Assembly: GCA_036489765.1 (NCBI GenBank)
Contig: DASXFE010000040.1
Span: forward strand, 1 to 64,000
Source: DATARH01 sp036489765
Lineage (GTDB): Bacteria; Pseudomonadota; Alphaproteobacteria; ATCC43930; CGMCC-115725
Direction of reading: 5' to 3'
Length of the DNA stretch: 64,000 nucleotides
Below are positions 33,871-42,511 of this stretch, in pieces (position 1 is the stretch's first letter; the number at the start of each line of letters is the position of its first letter). The notes under the pieces were generated by a model, which was not told the origin of the DNA, made no database searches, and saw nothing but the letters and a program-made list of their open reading frames with translations. A program made the translations under genes and the position numbers.

Positions 33871-34245
33871 TCAGCGGTTGCATTTGCTGGCTTTGACCTC
33901 GCACTGGCCGGAGCTGCGCTTCTGGCAATCCTGCATCGCGGCGAGCTCCGCCGCGGCGCGCTGGTCGCGGCGGGCGCCGCCCCAGACCTTGCCGTTCTCG
34001 GTTGCCGCGATCGCGCCGCATTGCTGCGGGCCGGTGCGGAAGACGACCTTGCAGCCGCCGCTGTTGCAGCCCTTGATTGCCGCGGCGTCGGCGGCGTTCT
34101 GGTTCTGCTCGTTGTAGCTGTAGCCGTATTTGCCCGCGCCCTCGTCGTAGGCGAAGGCGCCGTAGGCGGCGAGCGCCGGGCGGGCACTGGCCATCACGGC
34201 GATCATCGCAAACATCGCGGCAAGGACCAGCGATTGGCGGCGCAT
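33871..34245 (-). CDS. DUF4189 domain-containing exported protein
   Basis: A 124-residue protein with a signal peptide (SLVLAAMFAMIAVMASARPA, cleaved near ALA-AYG). The mature part AYGAFAYDEGAGKYGYSYNE, then CNSGGCKVVFRTGPQQCGAI and GKVWGGA, is a DUF4189 domain with four cysteines placed for two disulfides. The periplasmic function is unknown. It is transcribed divergently from the aminotransferase gene. Confidence 0.9.
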   Translation of the reverse strand: MRRQSLVLAAMFAMIAVMASARPALAAYGAFAYDEGAGKYGYSYNEQNQNAADAAAIKGCNSGGCKVVFRTGPQQCGAIAATENGKVWGGARRDQRAAAELAAMQDCQKRSSGQCEVKASKCNR

Positions 34246-34337
34246 GGGCGATCCTCCGAATTAACGCGCGCATGGATATGCTGGCGATCAGATATGCTGA
34301 CGCCGCACCGGGCGCAACGGGGACGCGCGAGGAGACG

Positions 34338-35642
34338 ATGGAAAACGAGGCCGATCTGCTCGCCGCTGCCGGCCGCTACAGCTTTGGCGGCCGGATGGAC
34401 GGGAAGGACGGGCCCAAAGGTCCGGTCTTTGTTTCGGGCCGGGGTTCGGAGGTCGAGGACGTCAACGGCAAGCACTATCTCGACTTCAATTCCGGCCAGA
34501 TGTGCGCCGCGCTCGGGCACAACCACCCTACGATCACCGCGGCGATAAAGACCGCTTGCGACACCCTCATCCACGCGCATTCGAGCCATTTCAACGTGCA
34601 GGAGATCCGCCTTGCCGAGCGGCTGGCCGGGGTGATGCCGGGTGGCCTCGCAAAGAGCCTCTTCATGCAGTCCGGCTCGGAGGCCAACGAGGCGGCGGTC
34701 GCGATCGCCCGCCGCTATACCGGCGGGCATGAGGTGATGAGCCCGCATGTCAGCTTTCACGGCATGTCGGACGGCGCGCGCTCGCTGACTTTTGCCGGCT
34801 GGCGCAGCGGCGCGGACGGGATGCCCGGCGGCTCCTACGCGATGATCGCGCCCTATTGCTATCGCTGCCCGCTGCGCCAGAGCTTTCCCGGCTGCAACTA
34901 CGCGTGTCTCGATGCGAGCTTCGAGTTGCTCGACGCGCAGTCGACCGGGCGGCCGGCGGGAGTGCTGACCGAGCCGCTGTTCAGCGCCGGCGGGGTCATC
35001 GAGCCGCCCCCGGGCTGGCTCAGGCGGCTGCAGGAACTGTGCCGCGAGCGGAGCATGCTATTGATCCTCGACGAGGAACAGACGGGGCTCGGCAAGCTCG
35101 GCACGATGTTCGCGTGCGAAGCCGAAGGGGTCACGCCTGACATGATCACCGTGGCGAAGCATTTCGGCGGCGGGGTCGGGATCAGCGCGGTGTCGACGAC
35201 AGCCGAGATCGAGGCGACGGTCATCGAGCGCGGCTATACGGTCACCCATTCGCACAGCAACGATCCGCTCGCCTGCGCCGCCGGCGTTGCCAGCCTCGAT
35301 GTCATCGAAGGGGAAAACGTGCCGGCGAAGGCCGCCGCGCTCGGTAGCTATTTCAAGGCGCATCTTACCGCGCTGGCGCAGCGCTGGGAGCAGATCGGTG
35401 ACGTGCGCGGCCGGGGCCTCCTGCTCGGGGTCGAGCTGGTGGAGGACCGCCATGCGAAGAAACCGGCCTTTGATCTGGGTCGGAAGGTCCACCGCTATTG
35501 CTTTGAAAAAGGCTTGATCTTCAGCCTCCGCCGCGACGGCAGCGTGCTCCGCTTTGTGCCGCCGGCGACGACGACGGAAGCGCAGCTCGACCGCGCAGCG
35601 GCGCTGCTGGATGAGGCGATCGGCGCTTCGGTCAATAAGTAA
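34338..35642 (+). CDS. Class III PLP-dependent aminotransferase
   Basis: A 434-residue class III aminotransferase. The start was placed at ATG 34338 (MENEADLLAAAGRYSFGG) with GCGAGGAGAC upstream, although the frame is open earlier. Landmarks are SGQMCAALGHNHP, FMQSGSEANEAAVAIARRYT, the cofactor Asp in LLILDEEQTGLGKLG and the PLP Lys in MITVAKHFGGGVG (near residue 273). The C-terminal RRDGSVLRFVPPATTTEAQL is typical. It is related to 2,2-dialkylglycine decarboxylase and omega-aminotransferases; the substrate is not evident. A strong hairpin follows. Confidence 0.92.
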   Translation: MENEADLLAAAGRYSFGGRMDGKDGPKGPVFVSGRGSEVEDVNGKHYLDFNSGQMCAALGHNHPTITAAIKTACDTLIHAHSSHFNVQEIRLAERLAGVMPGGLAKSLFMQSGSEANEAAVAIARRYTGGHEVMSPHVSFHGMSDGARSLTFAGWRSGADGMPGGSYAMIAPYCYRCPLRQSFPGCNYACLDASFELLDAQSTGRPAGVLTEPLFSAGGVIEPPPGWLRRLQELCRERSMLLILDEEQTGLGKLGTMFACEAEGVTPDMITVAKHFGGGVGISAVSTTAEIEATVIERGYTVTHSHSNDPLACAAGVASLDVIEGENVPAKAAALGSYFKAHLTALAQRWEQIGDVRGRGLLLGVELVEDRHAKKPAFDLGRKVHRYCFEKGLIFSLRRDGSVLRFVPPATTTEAQLDRAAALLDEAIGASVNK

Positions 35643-35681
35643 AATTCACCTTGGCGGGCCAAGCCCGGCCAAGGTGAATTT
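35642..35681. terminator. Bidirectional terminator between convergent genes
   Basis: A perfect 14-bp stem, AAATTCACCTTGGC (35642-35655) with GCCAAGGTGAATTT (35668-35681), around a 12-nt loop that can pair further (GGGC/GCCC). A T-rich TTTGTTTG follows on the + strand and the stem ends in A/T, so it can terminate both the aminotransferase gene and the convergent gene at 35701. Confidence 0.85.
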
Positions 35682-35700
35682 GTTTGGTGGCCTCGACGTG

Positions 35701-36381
35701 CTACCCCACGTCGAACGAAAGTTGGCATGGAGACTGGCCGCACGAGATCGGCTGGCCGTCGGGGGCGGTCACCGAGACGGTCCAGCGGCCGGGGCTCAGT
35801 GCGTCCTTGCGGGTCCAGCTATGCCATTGGAACGAGCCGGTGCGCTGCACCTCGCCTTGGAACGTCGCGGCGAGGCCGGGGCGGCCGACAGTGAGGCTGG
35901 TCGTCAGCGGCGGCGCGTGGCCGCTCGGGTTGTCGTTCGTCCAATGGACCTGGATCGCCATCGGGCTGCCGCTGCGGAGCTGGTCGACCGCCGCCTGGCC
36001 GCCGTCGAGCGTGAACCAGACATAGATCGGCCGTCCGGACGTGGCGACCGAGACCGGCGGCGGACCGCCTGGGCCGGTCTGGCTGAAGCCCCAGGTGCTC
36101 ACCGCGATCGAGGCCTGCGGCCCGGCCGCGACCGTCGTCGTGGTCGCTGTTGTCGCGGCCGTCGTCCCTGATGTTGCCCGCGCCGTTGTCCCTTGGGCCG
36201 GCGCCGCGGTTGCCGGCTCGGTCCTGGCGACGGCCGTGGCGGCGAGCGCCGCCGCCTGCGGGCTGTTGATCGGGTGCGGGTCGCGCACGGTCGGCGTCAT
36301 CGGCCCGGCTGCAAACGCGGTCGCCGGCACGGCGATCGTCGCGCCAAGGGCCATCAGCCGGATTTGCCTCGAACTCGGCAT
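35701..36381 (-). CDS. Exported protein with Thr/Ala-rich linker
   Basis: A 226-residue protein from ATG 36381: MPSSRQIRLMALGATIAVPA is a signal peptide, followed by an Ala/Thr-rich low-complexity stretch (about residues 40-95). The C-terminal globular domain (about 97-226) has IYVWFTLDGGQAAVDQLRSG, IQVHWTNDN, SFQWHSWTRKDALSPGRWTV and a Cys pair near the end (ISCGQSPCQL). The last part resembles DUF2914-like beta-sandwiches (WxxWSrK...GxWTVxVxxxDG). The function is unknown; extracytoplasmic location is inferred. Confidence 0.75.
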   Translation of the reverse strand: MPSSRQIRLMALGATIAVPATAFAAGPMTPTVRDPHPINSPQAAALAATAVARTEPATAAPAQGTTARATSGTTAATTATTTTVAAGPQASIAVSTWGFSQTGPGGPPPVSVATSGRPIYVWFTLDGGQAAVDQLRSGSPMAIQVHWTNDNPSGHAPPLTTSLTVGRPGLAATFQGEVQRTGSFQWHSWTRKDALSPGRWTVSVTAPDGQPISCGQSPCQLSFDVG

Positions 36382-36475
36382 GGTCATCCTCATCCTCGTC
36401 AGGTGGCAACTCGATGACGGGGAAACGCACCGGGGGCGGATAAAAATCCACATAACTCTTGCAACCGCCTCGCGT

Positions 36476-37279
36476 ATGATCCGCAACATGATGCGGCCGC
36501 TTGCCGAATTTCCGCTCGAGGCGCGCCGGCGCGTGCGGTTCGTGCTGACCGATATCGACGACACGCTGACGAGCGACGGGCGGCTGGGCGCGGCGGCCTA
36601 TCGGGCGCTGGAGCGCCTCGGCGACAGCAGCCGGCGTGTCGTCGCGGTGACCGGGCGCCCGGCCGGCTGGTGCGATATGATCGCACGGTTCTGGCCGGTC
36701 GACGCGGTGGTCGGAGAAAACGGCGCGTTCTATTTCCGCTATGACCACGCCAGGCGGCGGATGACGCGGCGGTATTTTCTCGGCGAGGACGAGCGGGTTC
36801 AGGCGCGAGCTCGCCTCGACCGCCTGGGGGCGGAAATCCTCGCCGCGGTGCCGGGCGCCGGACTTGCTGCCGACCAGGCCTATCGCATCGCCGATCTCGC
36901 GATCGATTTTCGCGAGGATTGCGGGCCGCTGCCGCAGCGAGACATCGACCGGATCGTCGCGCTGTTCGAGGCGGCGGGGGCGACGGCCAAGGTCAGCTCG
37001 ATCCATGTCAACGGCTGGTTCGGCGCGTGGGACAAGCTGGCGATGACCCGCATCCTGTTCCGCGAGGCCTATGGGCTCGATCTCGATGCGGTGAAGGAGG
37101 CGGTGATTTTTATCGGCGACTCCCCCAACGATGCGCCGATGTTCGCGCATCTCCCGAACGCCGTCGCGGTCGCGAACATCCGGCCGCATCTCGCCCACGT
37201 GGCGACGCCGCCTACCTATGTGACCGGAGCGGAGGCGGGCGCCGGATTTGTCGAATTCGCCGACGCGCTGCTGTCGTGA
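36476..37279 (+). CDS. HAD-superfamily IIB phosphatase
   Basis: A 267-residue HAD-IIB hydrolase (Cof / sucrose- or mannosylglycerate-phosphate phosphatase type). Motif I is VLTDIDDTLTSDG, motif II AVTGRPAGW, the substrate cap lies around residues 90-190, and motif IV is VIFIGDSPNDAPMFAHLPNA. The start is ATG 36476 or 36488 (MMRPLAEFP). Its stop overlaps the GTG of glpD, so a link to glycerol(-phosphate) metabolism is possible. Confidence 0.88.
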   Translation: MIRNMMRPLAEFPLEARRRVRFVLTDIDDTLTSDGRLGAAAYRALERLGDSSRRVVAVTGRPAGWCDMIARFWPVDAVVGENGAFYFRYDHARRRMTRRYFLGEDERVQARARLDRLGAEILAAVPGAGLAADQAYRIADLAIDFREDCGPLPQRDIDRIVALFEAAGATAKVSSIHVNGWFGAWDKLAMTRILFREAYGLDLDAVKEAVIFIGDSPNDAPMFAHLPNAVAVANIRPHLAHVATPPTYVTGAEAGAGFVEFADALLS

Positions 37280-38610
37280 ACGACCGGTTCGATCTCGCCG
37301 TGATCGGCGGCGGCATCAACGGCGTCGGGATCGCGCGCGACGCCGCCGGGCGCGGGCTCAAGGTATTTCTCTGCGACAAGGGCGATCTCGCGGGGGCGAC
37401 CTCGTCGGCGTCGAGCAAGATGATCCATGGCGGGCTGCGCTATCTCGAGCAGTACGATTTCAAGCTCGTGCGCGAGTCCCTGGCGGAGCGGGCGGTGTTG
37501 CTGCGCTCGGCGCCGCACCTGGTGCGGCCGATGCGGTTCGTGCTGCCGCATGCGCCGGGGCTGCGGCCGCGCTGGATGGTGCGGGCCGGGCTCTTTCTCT
37601 ACGACCATCTCGGCGGCGCCGGAGCATTACTCGGAACCGAGTCGATCCGTCTTGGCGACGACCCCCGCGGTGCGCCGCTCAACGGCCGGAGCCGGCATGG
37701 CTTTGTCTACTCGGATTGCATCGTCGACGATGCAAGGCTGACCGTCGCCGTCGCCCGTGATGCGGCCGCGCACGGCGCCGAGATCGCGACCCGCACGGCG
37801 CTGGTCGCGGCCCAGCGAGAGGCGGGAGCGTGGCGGCTGACGCTGAGCGCCGGGCGCGAGATCGAGACGCGGATCCTCGTCAACGCGGCGGGGCCATGGG
37901 CGGCCGAGGTGCAGCGGCTCTCCGGGCTCAGGGGCGGGGCGCGGCTCCGGCTCGTCAAGGGCAGCCATATCGTCGTCCACCGGCTCTATCCCGGCGACCA
38001 CGCCTATCTCCTGCAGAATGACGACCGGCGGGTCGTCTTCGTCATTCCCTACGAGCGCGATTTCACCTTGATCGGCACGACCGACGTGCCGTTCGACGGT
38101 GATCCGGACGCGGCCGCGATCGACGACGAGGAGACGGCGTATCTGCTGCGCGCGGTCGGGCGCTGGCTGTCCGACCCGCCGGGCGAAGGGGACATCGTCT
38201 GGCGGTATGCCGGAGTGCGGCCGCTCTACGACGACGGCGCCGGCACGGCGAGCGCGGTGACGCGCGATTACGTCTTCGACCTCGATACGGATGGGGCGAC
38301 GGCGCTGTCGGTGTTTGGCGGCAAGCTCACGACATTCCGGCACCTCGCGGAGCATGCGCTCGATCGGCTCGGCATCCCGGGCGCCTGGACCGCGAACGCC
38401 TTGCTGCCGCAGGGGCGCGAGGTCGGGGCCGAGCTCGGCGACGACGATCTCCGCTGGTTTGTCGAGCATGAGTGGGCGAAGACGGCCGAGGATGTGTTGT
38501 GGCGGCGGACAAAGCTCGGGCTGCAAATGCCGCCGGGCGAGGCGGCCCGGATCAGCGCGCGGATGACGGCCGCAGCCGGTCTTCCAGCCGGGCAAACATC
38601 AGGTCGGTGA
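37276..38610 (+). CDS. glpD: FAD-dependent glycerol-3-phosphate dehydrogenase
   Basis: A 444-residue GlpD, which oxidises sn-glycerol 3-phosphate to DHAP and feeds the quinone pool at the inner membrane. It starts at GTG 37276 over the previous stop. FAD motifs are DLAVIGGGINGVGIARDAAG and SSASSKMIHGGLRYLEQYDF; the substrate region has VNAAGPWAAEV and LVKGSHIVVH. SVFGGKLTTFRHLAEHAL and EHEWAKTAEDVLWRRTKLGL belong to the C-terminal region. It is somewhat shorter than E. coli GlpD (501). Its last 59 bp overlap the convergent ABC permease gene. Confidence 0.94.
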   Translation: MNDRFDLAVIGGGINGVGIARDAAGRGLKVFLCDKGDLAGATSSASSKMIHGGLRYLEQYDFKLVRESLAERAVLLRSAPHLVRPMRFVLPHAPGLRPRWMVRAGLFLYDHLGGAGALLGTESIRLGDDPRGAPLNGRSRHGFVYSDCIVDDARLTVAVARDAAAHGAEIATRTALVAAQREAGAWRLTLSAGREIETRILVNAAGPWAAEVQRLSGLRGGARLRLVKGSHIVVHRLYPGDHAYLLQNDDRRVVFVIPYERDFTLIGTTDVPFDGDPDAAAIDDEETAYLLRAVGRWLSDPPGEGDIVWRYAGVRPLYDDGAGTASAVTRDYVFDLDTDGATALSVFGGKLTTFRHLAEHALDRLGIPGAWTANALLPQGREVGAELGDDDLRWFVEHEWAKTAEDVLWRRTKLGLQMPPGEAARISARMTAAAGLPAGQTSGR

Positions 38611-39367
38611 CGATCGCGAAGAGGGCGACCAGCGCCGCGCCTTGCAAGACGAGCGGGATCTTGTTGCCGCCGATGCCGTCGAAGATCGGGGTCCCGAGGG
38701 TTAGCGCGCCGACCGTCGAGCCGATGGTCGCGGTGCCGATGCCTATCGTCACCGCAACCCGGATGCCGGCGAGGATCACCGGTGCGGCCAGCGGCAACTC
38801 GACCCTCGCGAGAATTTGCAGCGGCGACATCCCCATTCCGGCGGCGGCGTCGCGTACGGCGGGCGGCACGGTCTCGATCCCGGCGACGGCGTTCTGGACG
38901 ATTGGCAAGAGGCCGTAGAGATAGAGCGCGACGACCGTCGGCAGCGGGCCGAACCCGATCGCCGGAACGGCCAGCGCCAGGACCGCGGCCGGCGGAAACG
39001 TCTGGCCGATCGTCGCCAGCGCATCGATGATCGAGCGGAAATCGCGGCCTGCGGGGCGAGTCACGAAGATTGCGGCGACAATGCCGGTGAAGGTGGCGGC
39101 GAGGCTCGCGACGCCGACGATCCCGGCATGCGACAGGAAGAGGGCGACAAAGGTGCCGCGCTGATAGACCGGCGGCTCGACCTGCGGGAAAGCCCAGTGG
39201 AAAATGGGGCCAGTGTCCGGCATGGTGACGAGGAGCGCGACGAAGAGGATCGCGACCCATAGCGCGGGGGTCGTGAGGAATTGCAACGGCGCCGCGCGTC
39301 CTTCGAAACGCGCCCTTTGCGAGCGCTCCTCAGGATGAGGGGCAACGGAACGGGGCATCAAAAACAT
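38552..39367 (-). CDS. ABC transporter permease, osmoprotectant (OpuCB/OpuCD) type
   Basis: About 271 residues. Membrane segments begin at PALWVAILFVALLVTMPDTG. The binding-protein-dependent transport signature is in AAAGMGMSPLQILARVELPL, and TIGIGTATIGSTVGALTLGT is typical of glycine betaine/choline permeases. The reported start (ATG 39367) lies inside a dispersed repeat, whose translation (PHPEERSQRARFEGRA) forms the first 30 residues. The ancestral start may be TTG 39286, just before LQFLTTPALW. It is the last gene of a binding protein - permease - ATPase - permease operon. Its 3' end overlaps glpD by 59 bp on the other strand. Confidence 0.9.
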   Translation of the reverse strand: MFLMPRSVAPHPEERSQRARFEGRAAPLQFLTTPALWVAILFVALLVTMPDTGPIFHWAFPQVEPPVYQRGTFVALFLSHAGIVGVASLAATFTGIVAAIFVTRPAGRDFRSIIDALATIGQTFPPAAVLALAVPAIGFGPLPTVVALYLYGLLPIVQNAVAGIETVPPAVRDAAAGMGMSPLQILARVELPLAAPVILAGIRVAVTIGIGTATIGSTVGALTLGTPIFDGIGGNKIPLVLQGAALVALFAIVTDLMFARLEDRLRPSSAR

Positions 39368-39417
39368 CCCTCATCCCGAGAAAGCCGCGGACCGGCTGTC
39401 TCGAAGGATGCACGACG
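39294..39417. repeat. Dispersed palindromic repeat, copy 2
   Basis: Same family as 3468-3546. GAAACGCGCCCTTTGCGAGC and GCTCCTCAGGATGAGG match its left part, and TCTCGAAGGATGCACGAC matches the right, with a longer middle. It sits between the ATPase and permease genes of the importer and runs into the 5' coding region of the permease. Confidence 0.75.
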
Positions 39418-39431
39418 CGTTTCCAGGGCGA

Positions 39432-40355
39432 TCACCGCACGAGGTCAGACAAGGCGATCGTGCCGACCACCCGGCCGCTCTCGTCCGCCACGGGCAGCAG
39501 CGCCGCGGCGCGCACGGTCATCAGGCTCAGTGCGTCGCGGAGCGGGGCGTCGGCGGAGATCGGCGCGCCCTCGGCGGTCTCGCCGGGCCGCATCCGCTCG
39601 CGCACTTTGCGCACCGATAAGAGTTTCAGCCCGATCCCCTGCGTGCCGACGAAGTCGCGGACGAAATCGCTCGCCGGGTTTTCGAGCAGGTCTTGCGGCG
39701 TCGCGAACTGGGCGACGCGGCCGCGGTTGAGGATCGCGATGTCGGTGGCGAGACGCAGCGCTTCGTCGATGTCGTGAGTGACGAAGACGATCGTCTTGCC
39801 GGTGGATTTGTGGATGCGTGCGAGCTCGGCCTGGAGGGCGTCGCGGGTGATCGGATCGACCGCGGCGAAGGGCTCGTCCATCAGGAGGAGGGCGGGGTCG
39901 GCGGCAAGAGCGCGGGCGACGCCGACCCGCTGCTGCTCGCCGCCCGACAGCTCGTGCGGGTATTTGCGGCGGTAGGTCTCGGGCGCGAGGCGGAAGAGCT
40001 CGAGAAGCTCGGTGACGCGGTCGGCGATGCGCCCGCGCGGCCAGCCGAGAAGACGCGGGACCGTGGCGATATTGTCCTCGACGCGCCAATGCGGGAAGAG
40101 GCCGGTCGATTGGATCGCGTAGCCGATGCGGCGGCGGAGCGCCGCCTCGGGCAGGCTCGCGATGTCCTCGCCATCAACGCGGATCGTGCCGGAATCGGTC
40201 GTGACGAGGCGGTTGATCATACGCAGCGTCGTCGACTTGCCGCAGCCCGACGGGCCGAGGAACACGCAGAACGCGCCGTCCGGTACGGTCAGCGATAGGT
40301 CGTCGACGACGGTGCGGCCGTCATAGGTCTTGCGGACCCGGTCGATCTCGATCAT
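39432..40355 (-). CDS. ABC transporter ATP-binding protein, osmoprotectant (OpuCA) type
   Basis: A 307-residue ATPase. It has Walker A GPSGCGKST (about residue 35), the signature LSGGEQQRVGVARALA, Walker B LLLMDEP and switch His FVTHDIDEAL. After the ABC domain there is a C-terminal CBS-like region (from about 245) containing LMTVRAAALLPVADESGRVV, the ionic-strength-sensing type of module found in OpuA/OpuCA. The start ATG 40355 overlaps the stop of the upstream permease (ATGA). Confidence 0.94.
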   Translation of the reverse strand: MIEIDRVRKTYDGRTVVDDLSLTVPDGAFCVFLGPSGCGKSTTLRMINRLVTTDSGTIRVDGEDIASLPEAALRRRIGYAIQSTGLFPHWRVEDNIATVPRLLGWPRGRIADRVTELLELFRLAPETYRRKYPHELSGGEQQRVGVARALAADPALLLMDEPFAAVDPITRDALQAELARIHKSTGKTIVFVTHDIDEALRLATDIAILNRGRVAQFATPQDLLENPASDFVRDFVGTQGIGLKLLSVRKVRERMRPGETAEGAPISADAPLRDALSLMTVRAAALLPVADESGRVVGTIALSDLVR

Positions 40356-41500
40356 CGGCGCACCGAAGCGGCGAGGAGCTGCAGCAGGAAATCGGCCGCG
40401 AGCGCGAGGAGGATCGCCGGGAGCGCGCCGAGAAGCACGAGGTCGGCGGCGTCCTGTCCCAGCCCCTCGAAGACAAAGCTGCCGAGCCCGCCGGCGCCGA
40501 TCAGCGCGGCGACGACGGTGAGGCCGATCGCCTGCACCACGACGATCCTGAGGCCCGCCAGCAGTACCGGCGCGGCGAGCGGCACCTCGACCCGCCACAA
40601 GATTTGCCTTCCGGTCATTCCCATCCCGCGGGCGGCGTCGGCGATGGTGGCGTCGATCCCGCCAAGTCCCGCCGCGGTGCTCCGCGCGACCGGGAGCAGC
40701 GCGTACAAGGTCAAGGCGATCAGCGCGGGAAGGGGGCCGACGCCGCCGAGACCGAGCGCCGCCAGCGGGGCGATCAGGAGGCCGAACAGGGCGATCGAGG
40801 GGATCGTCTGGAGAAGGTTGAGCGTCACGAAAATCGGGCCGCGCGAGCGCTCGCGGCGGATCGACAGCAGGCCCAGCGGCACGCCGACCGCGATTGCCGG
40901 CAGCACCGAGCCGGCGACCAGCTCGATGTGCCGGATCACCGCTGCTGAGAACCCGCCTTGGCGGTTGTTGTATTCGTGGACGAGAGACAGCGCGTCGAGC
41001 GCGCCGGACGCGGCGAGACCGGCGAGAGCCGCGACGATGGCCAGGGCGAATGCCACTCGTTCGAGCGGCCCGGCGGCGGCGCGCTGCAATCCGTCGACGA
41101 CGATCAGCGCGGCAGCGGCGATCACGACCCAAAAGCCGGCGCCAAGCGAGACGCGGGCGAGGGCGGACATGCCGGCCCCGAGACGCTGGGCGGCGCCGCC
41201 GGCGGCATAGAGGGCGACCACGATCAGCATCGCGGCGAGCATCGCGGCGAAGCGGTGAAGCGCGCGGATCGGCGGCGCCAGGGCGAGGCCAGCGAGCGCC
41301 AGCACCAACGCGATGATGACGGGGCCCGAGGAAGGGGCCGCCTGCCACAGCGCCACGGGTTTTCCGGAGACCAGCCGGTTGGGCGCGAGGGTCACGAACC
41401 CGCACAGCGCGACCGCCAGTGCGGCGACGACCGCGAGCGCGAGGAGGACCTGGTTGTTGACGCGGAGCGATTCGGGGCGTGCGGCCGTGGCGGAGGTCAC
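40352..41500 (-). CDS. ABC transporter permease with extra N-terminal membrane domain
   Basis: A 382-residue permease starting at GTG 41500 (MTSATAARPESLRVNNQ), overlapping the binding-protein stop by 4 bp. The first 165 residues add about five hydrophobic segments (for example LLALAVVAALAVALCGFV) to the usual core. The core begins near VLPAIAVGVPLGLLSIRRER and carries DAARGMGMTGRQILWRVEVP, the ATPase-contact loop. VQAIGLTVVAALIGAGGLGS matches betaine/choline permeases. Extra helices are known in OpuCB/YehY-type permeases. Confidence 0.92.
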   Translation of the reverse strand: MTSATAARPESLRVNNQVLLALAVVAALAVALCGFVTLAPNRLVSGKPVALWQAAPSSGPVIIALVLALAGLALAPPIRALHRFAAMLAAMLIVVALYAAGGAAQRLGAGMSALARVSLGAGFWVVIAAAALIVVDGLQRAAAGPLERVAFALAIVAALAGLAASGALDALSLVHEYNNRQGGFSAAVIRHIELVAGSVLPAIAVGVPLGLLSIRRERSRGPIFVTLNLLQTIPSIALFGLLIAPLAALGLGGVGPLPALIALTLYALLPVARSTAAGLGGIDATIADAARGMGMTGRQILWRVEVPLAAPVLLAGLRIVVVQAIGLTVVAALIGAGGLGSFVFEGLGQDAADLVLLGALPAILLALAADFLLQLLAASVRR

Positions 41501-42411
41501 GGCGAGAGCTGCTTTGATTTCAGATAGTCGGAGGCGACCTTGCCGGGGTCCTCGCCGCCGACCGCGATCTTGGCGTTGAGCGACTGCAACGTGTCGAGGG
41601 TCAGGGTGGCGAAAATCTTGTCGAGCAGCGGCGCGATCTCGGGATGCGCATCGAGCACCGGCTGGCGCGCGACCGGGGTCGGCGCGTAGACGACCTGCGC
41701 GCCCTTGTCGTCGCAGAGCGCGGTGAGGCCGAGCGCGGCGAGCGCACCGTCGGTGCCGTAGGCCATCGCCGCATTGACCCCGGACGTGCCCTCGGCCGCC
41801 GCGCGCAGCGTCGCTGCCGTATTGCCGCCGGACAGGGTCAAAAGCTGAGTGGCCTTGAGGTGGAAACCGTAGGTCTGCTCGAACGCGGGCAGCGCCGTCG
41901 GGCTCTCGACGAACTCGGCCGAGGCTGCGAGCTTGAACCTGCCGCCGCGGGACAGATACGTGGCCAGGTCGTCGAGGCAGCGCCGGGGCGGGAAATCCGG
42001 CAGGTCGCGGCGGATGGCGATGACCCAGGTGTTGTTGGCGGGGGCAGGCGTCAGCCAAGCGAGGTGGTTCTGCGCCGCGTCCAGCGATTTGATCGTGTTG
42101 TAGCCTTCGGCCGCGTTCTTCCACACCGGGTCGCTTTCCCGGTGGAAGAAGACCCCTCCGTTGCCGGTGTATTCGGGATAGATGTCGATCTGCCCGGCGA
42201 GGATCGCGGCCCGGACGATACTGGTCGGGCCGAGCTGGATCTTGCGGGTGACTTGCAACCCCTTCGCCTCGAGCGCCGCCGCGATCATGTTGCCGAGCAG
42301 CGCGCCCTCGGTGTCGATCTTCGAGGCGACGACGACCGGCCCTGCCGCTCGCGCCGCGCCAGCGCAGAGGAGGGATACGGCGACAATCAGAAAGCGCAAT
42401 ATCCTGCCCAT
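41497..42411 (-). CDS. ABC transporter substrate-binding protein, OpuAC/OsmX type
   Basis: A 304-residue periplasmic binding protein. ATG 42411 begins a signal peptide (MGRILRFLIVAVSLLCAGAA, cleaved after ARA). The mature protein VVVASKIDTEGALLGNMIAA, QIDIYPEYTGNGGVFF and AQVVYAPTPVARQPVLDAHP is the glycine betaine/choline/carnitine OpuAC-like fold. It is the first gene of the importer. The ligand cannot be fixed from the sequence; betaine-like quaternary amines are most likely. Confidence 0.92.
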   Translation of the reverse strand: MGRILRFLIVAVSLLCAGAARAAGPVVVASKIDTEGALLGNMIAAALEAKGLQVTRKIQLGPTSIVRAAILAGQIDIYPEYTGNGGVFFHRESDPVWKNAAEGYNTIKSLDAAQNHLAWLTPAPANNTWVIAIRRDLPDFPPRRCLDDLATYLSRGGRFKLAASAEFVESPTALPAFEQTYGFHLKATQLLTLSGGNTAATLRAAAEGTSGVNAAMAYGTDGALAALGLTALCDDKGAQVVYAPTPVARQPVLDAHPEIAPLLDKIFATLTLDTLQSLNAKIAVGGEDPGKVASDYLKSKQLSP

Positions 42412-42511
42412 CACCACTCCACTTTGGCGCAGAGCAGTCATTCCTGTCGATGCCCGGTATTGCCACGGCGCCGATTTCCGCTAACGCTGGTGTCCGGGGC
42501 AGGAGGAGCGC

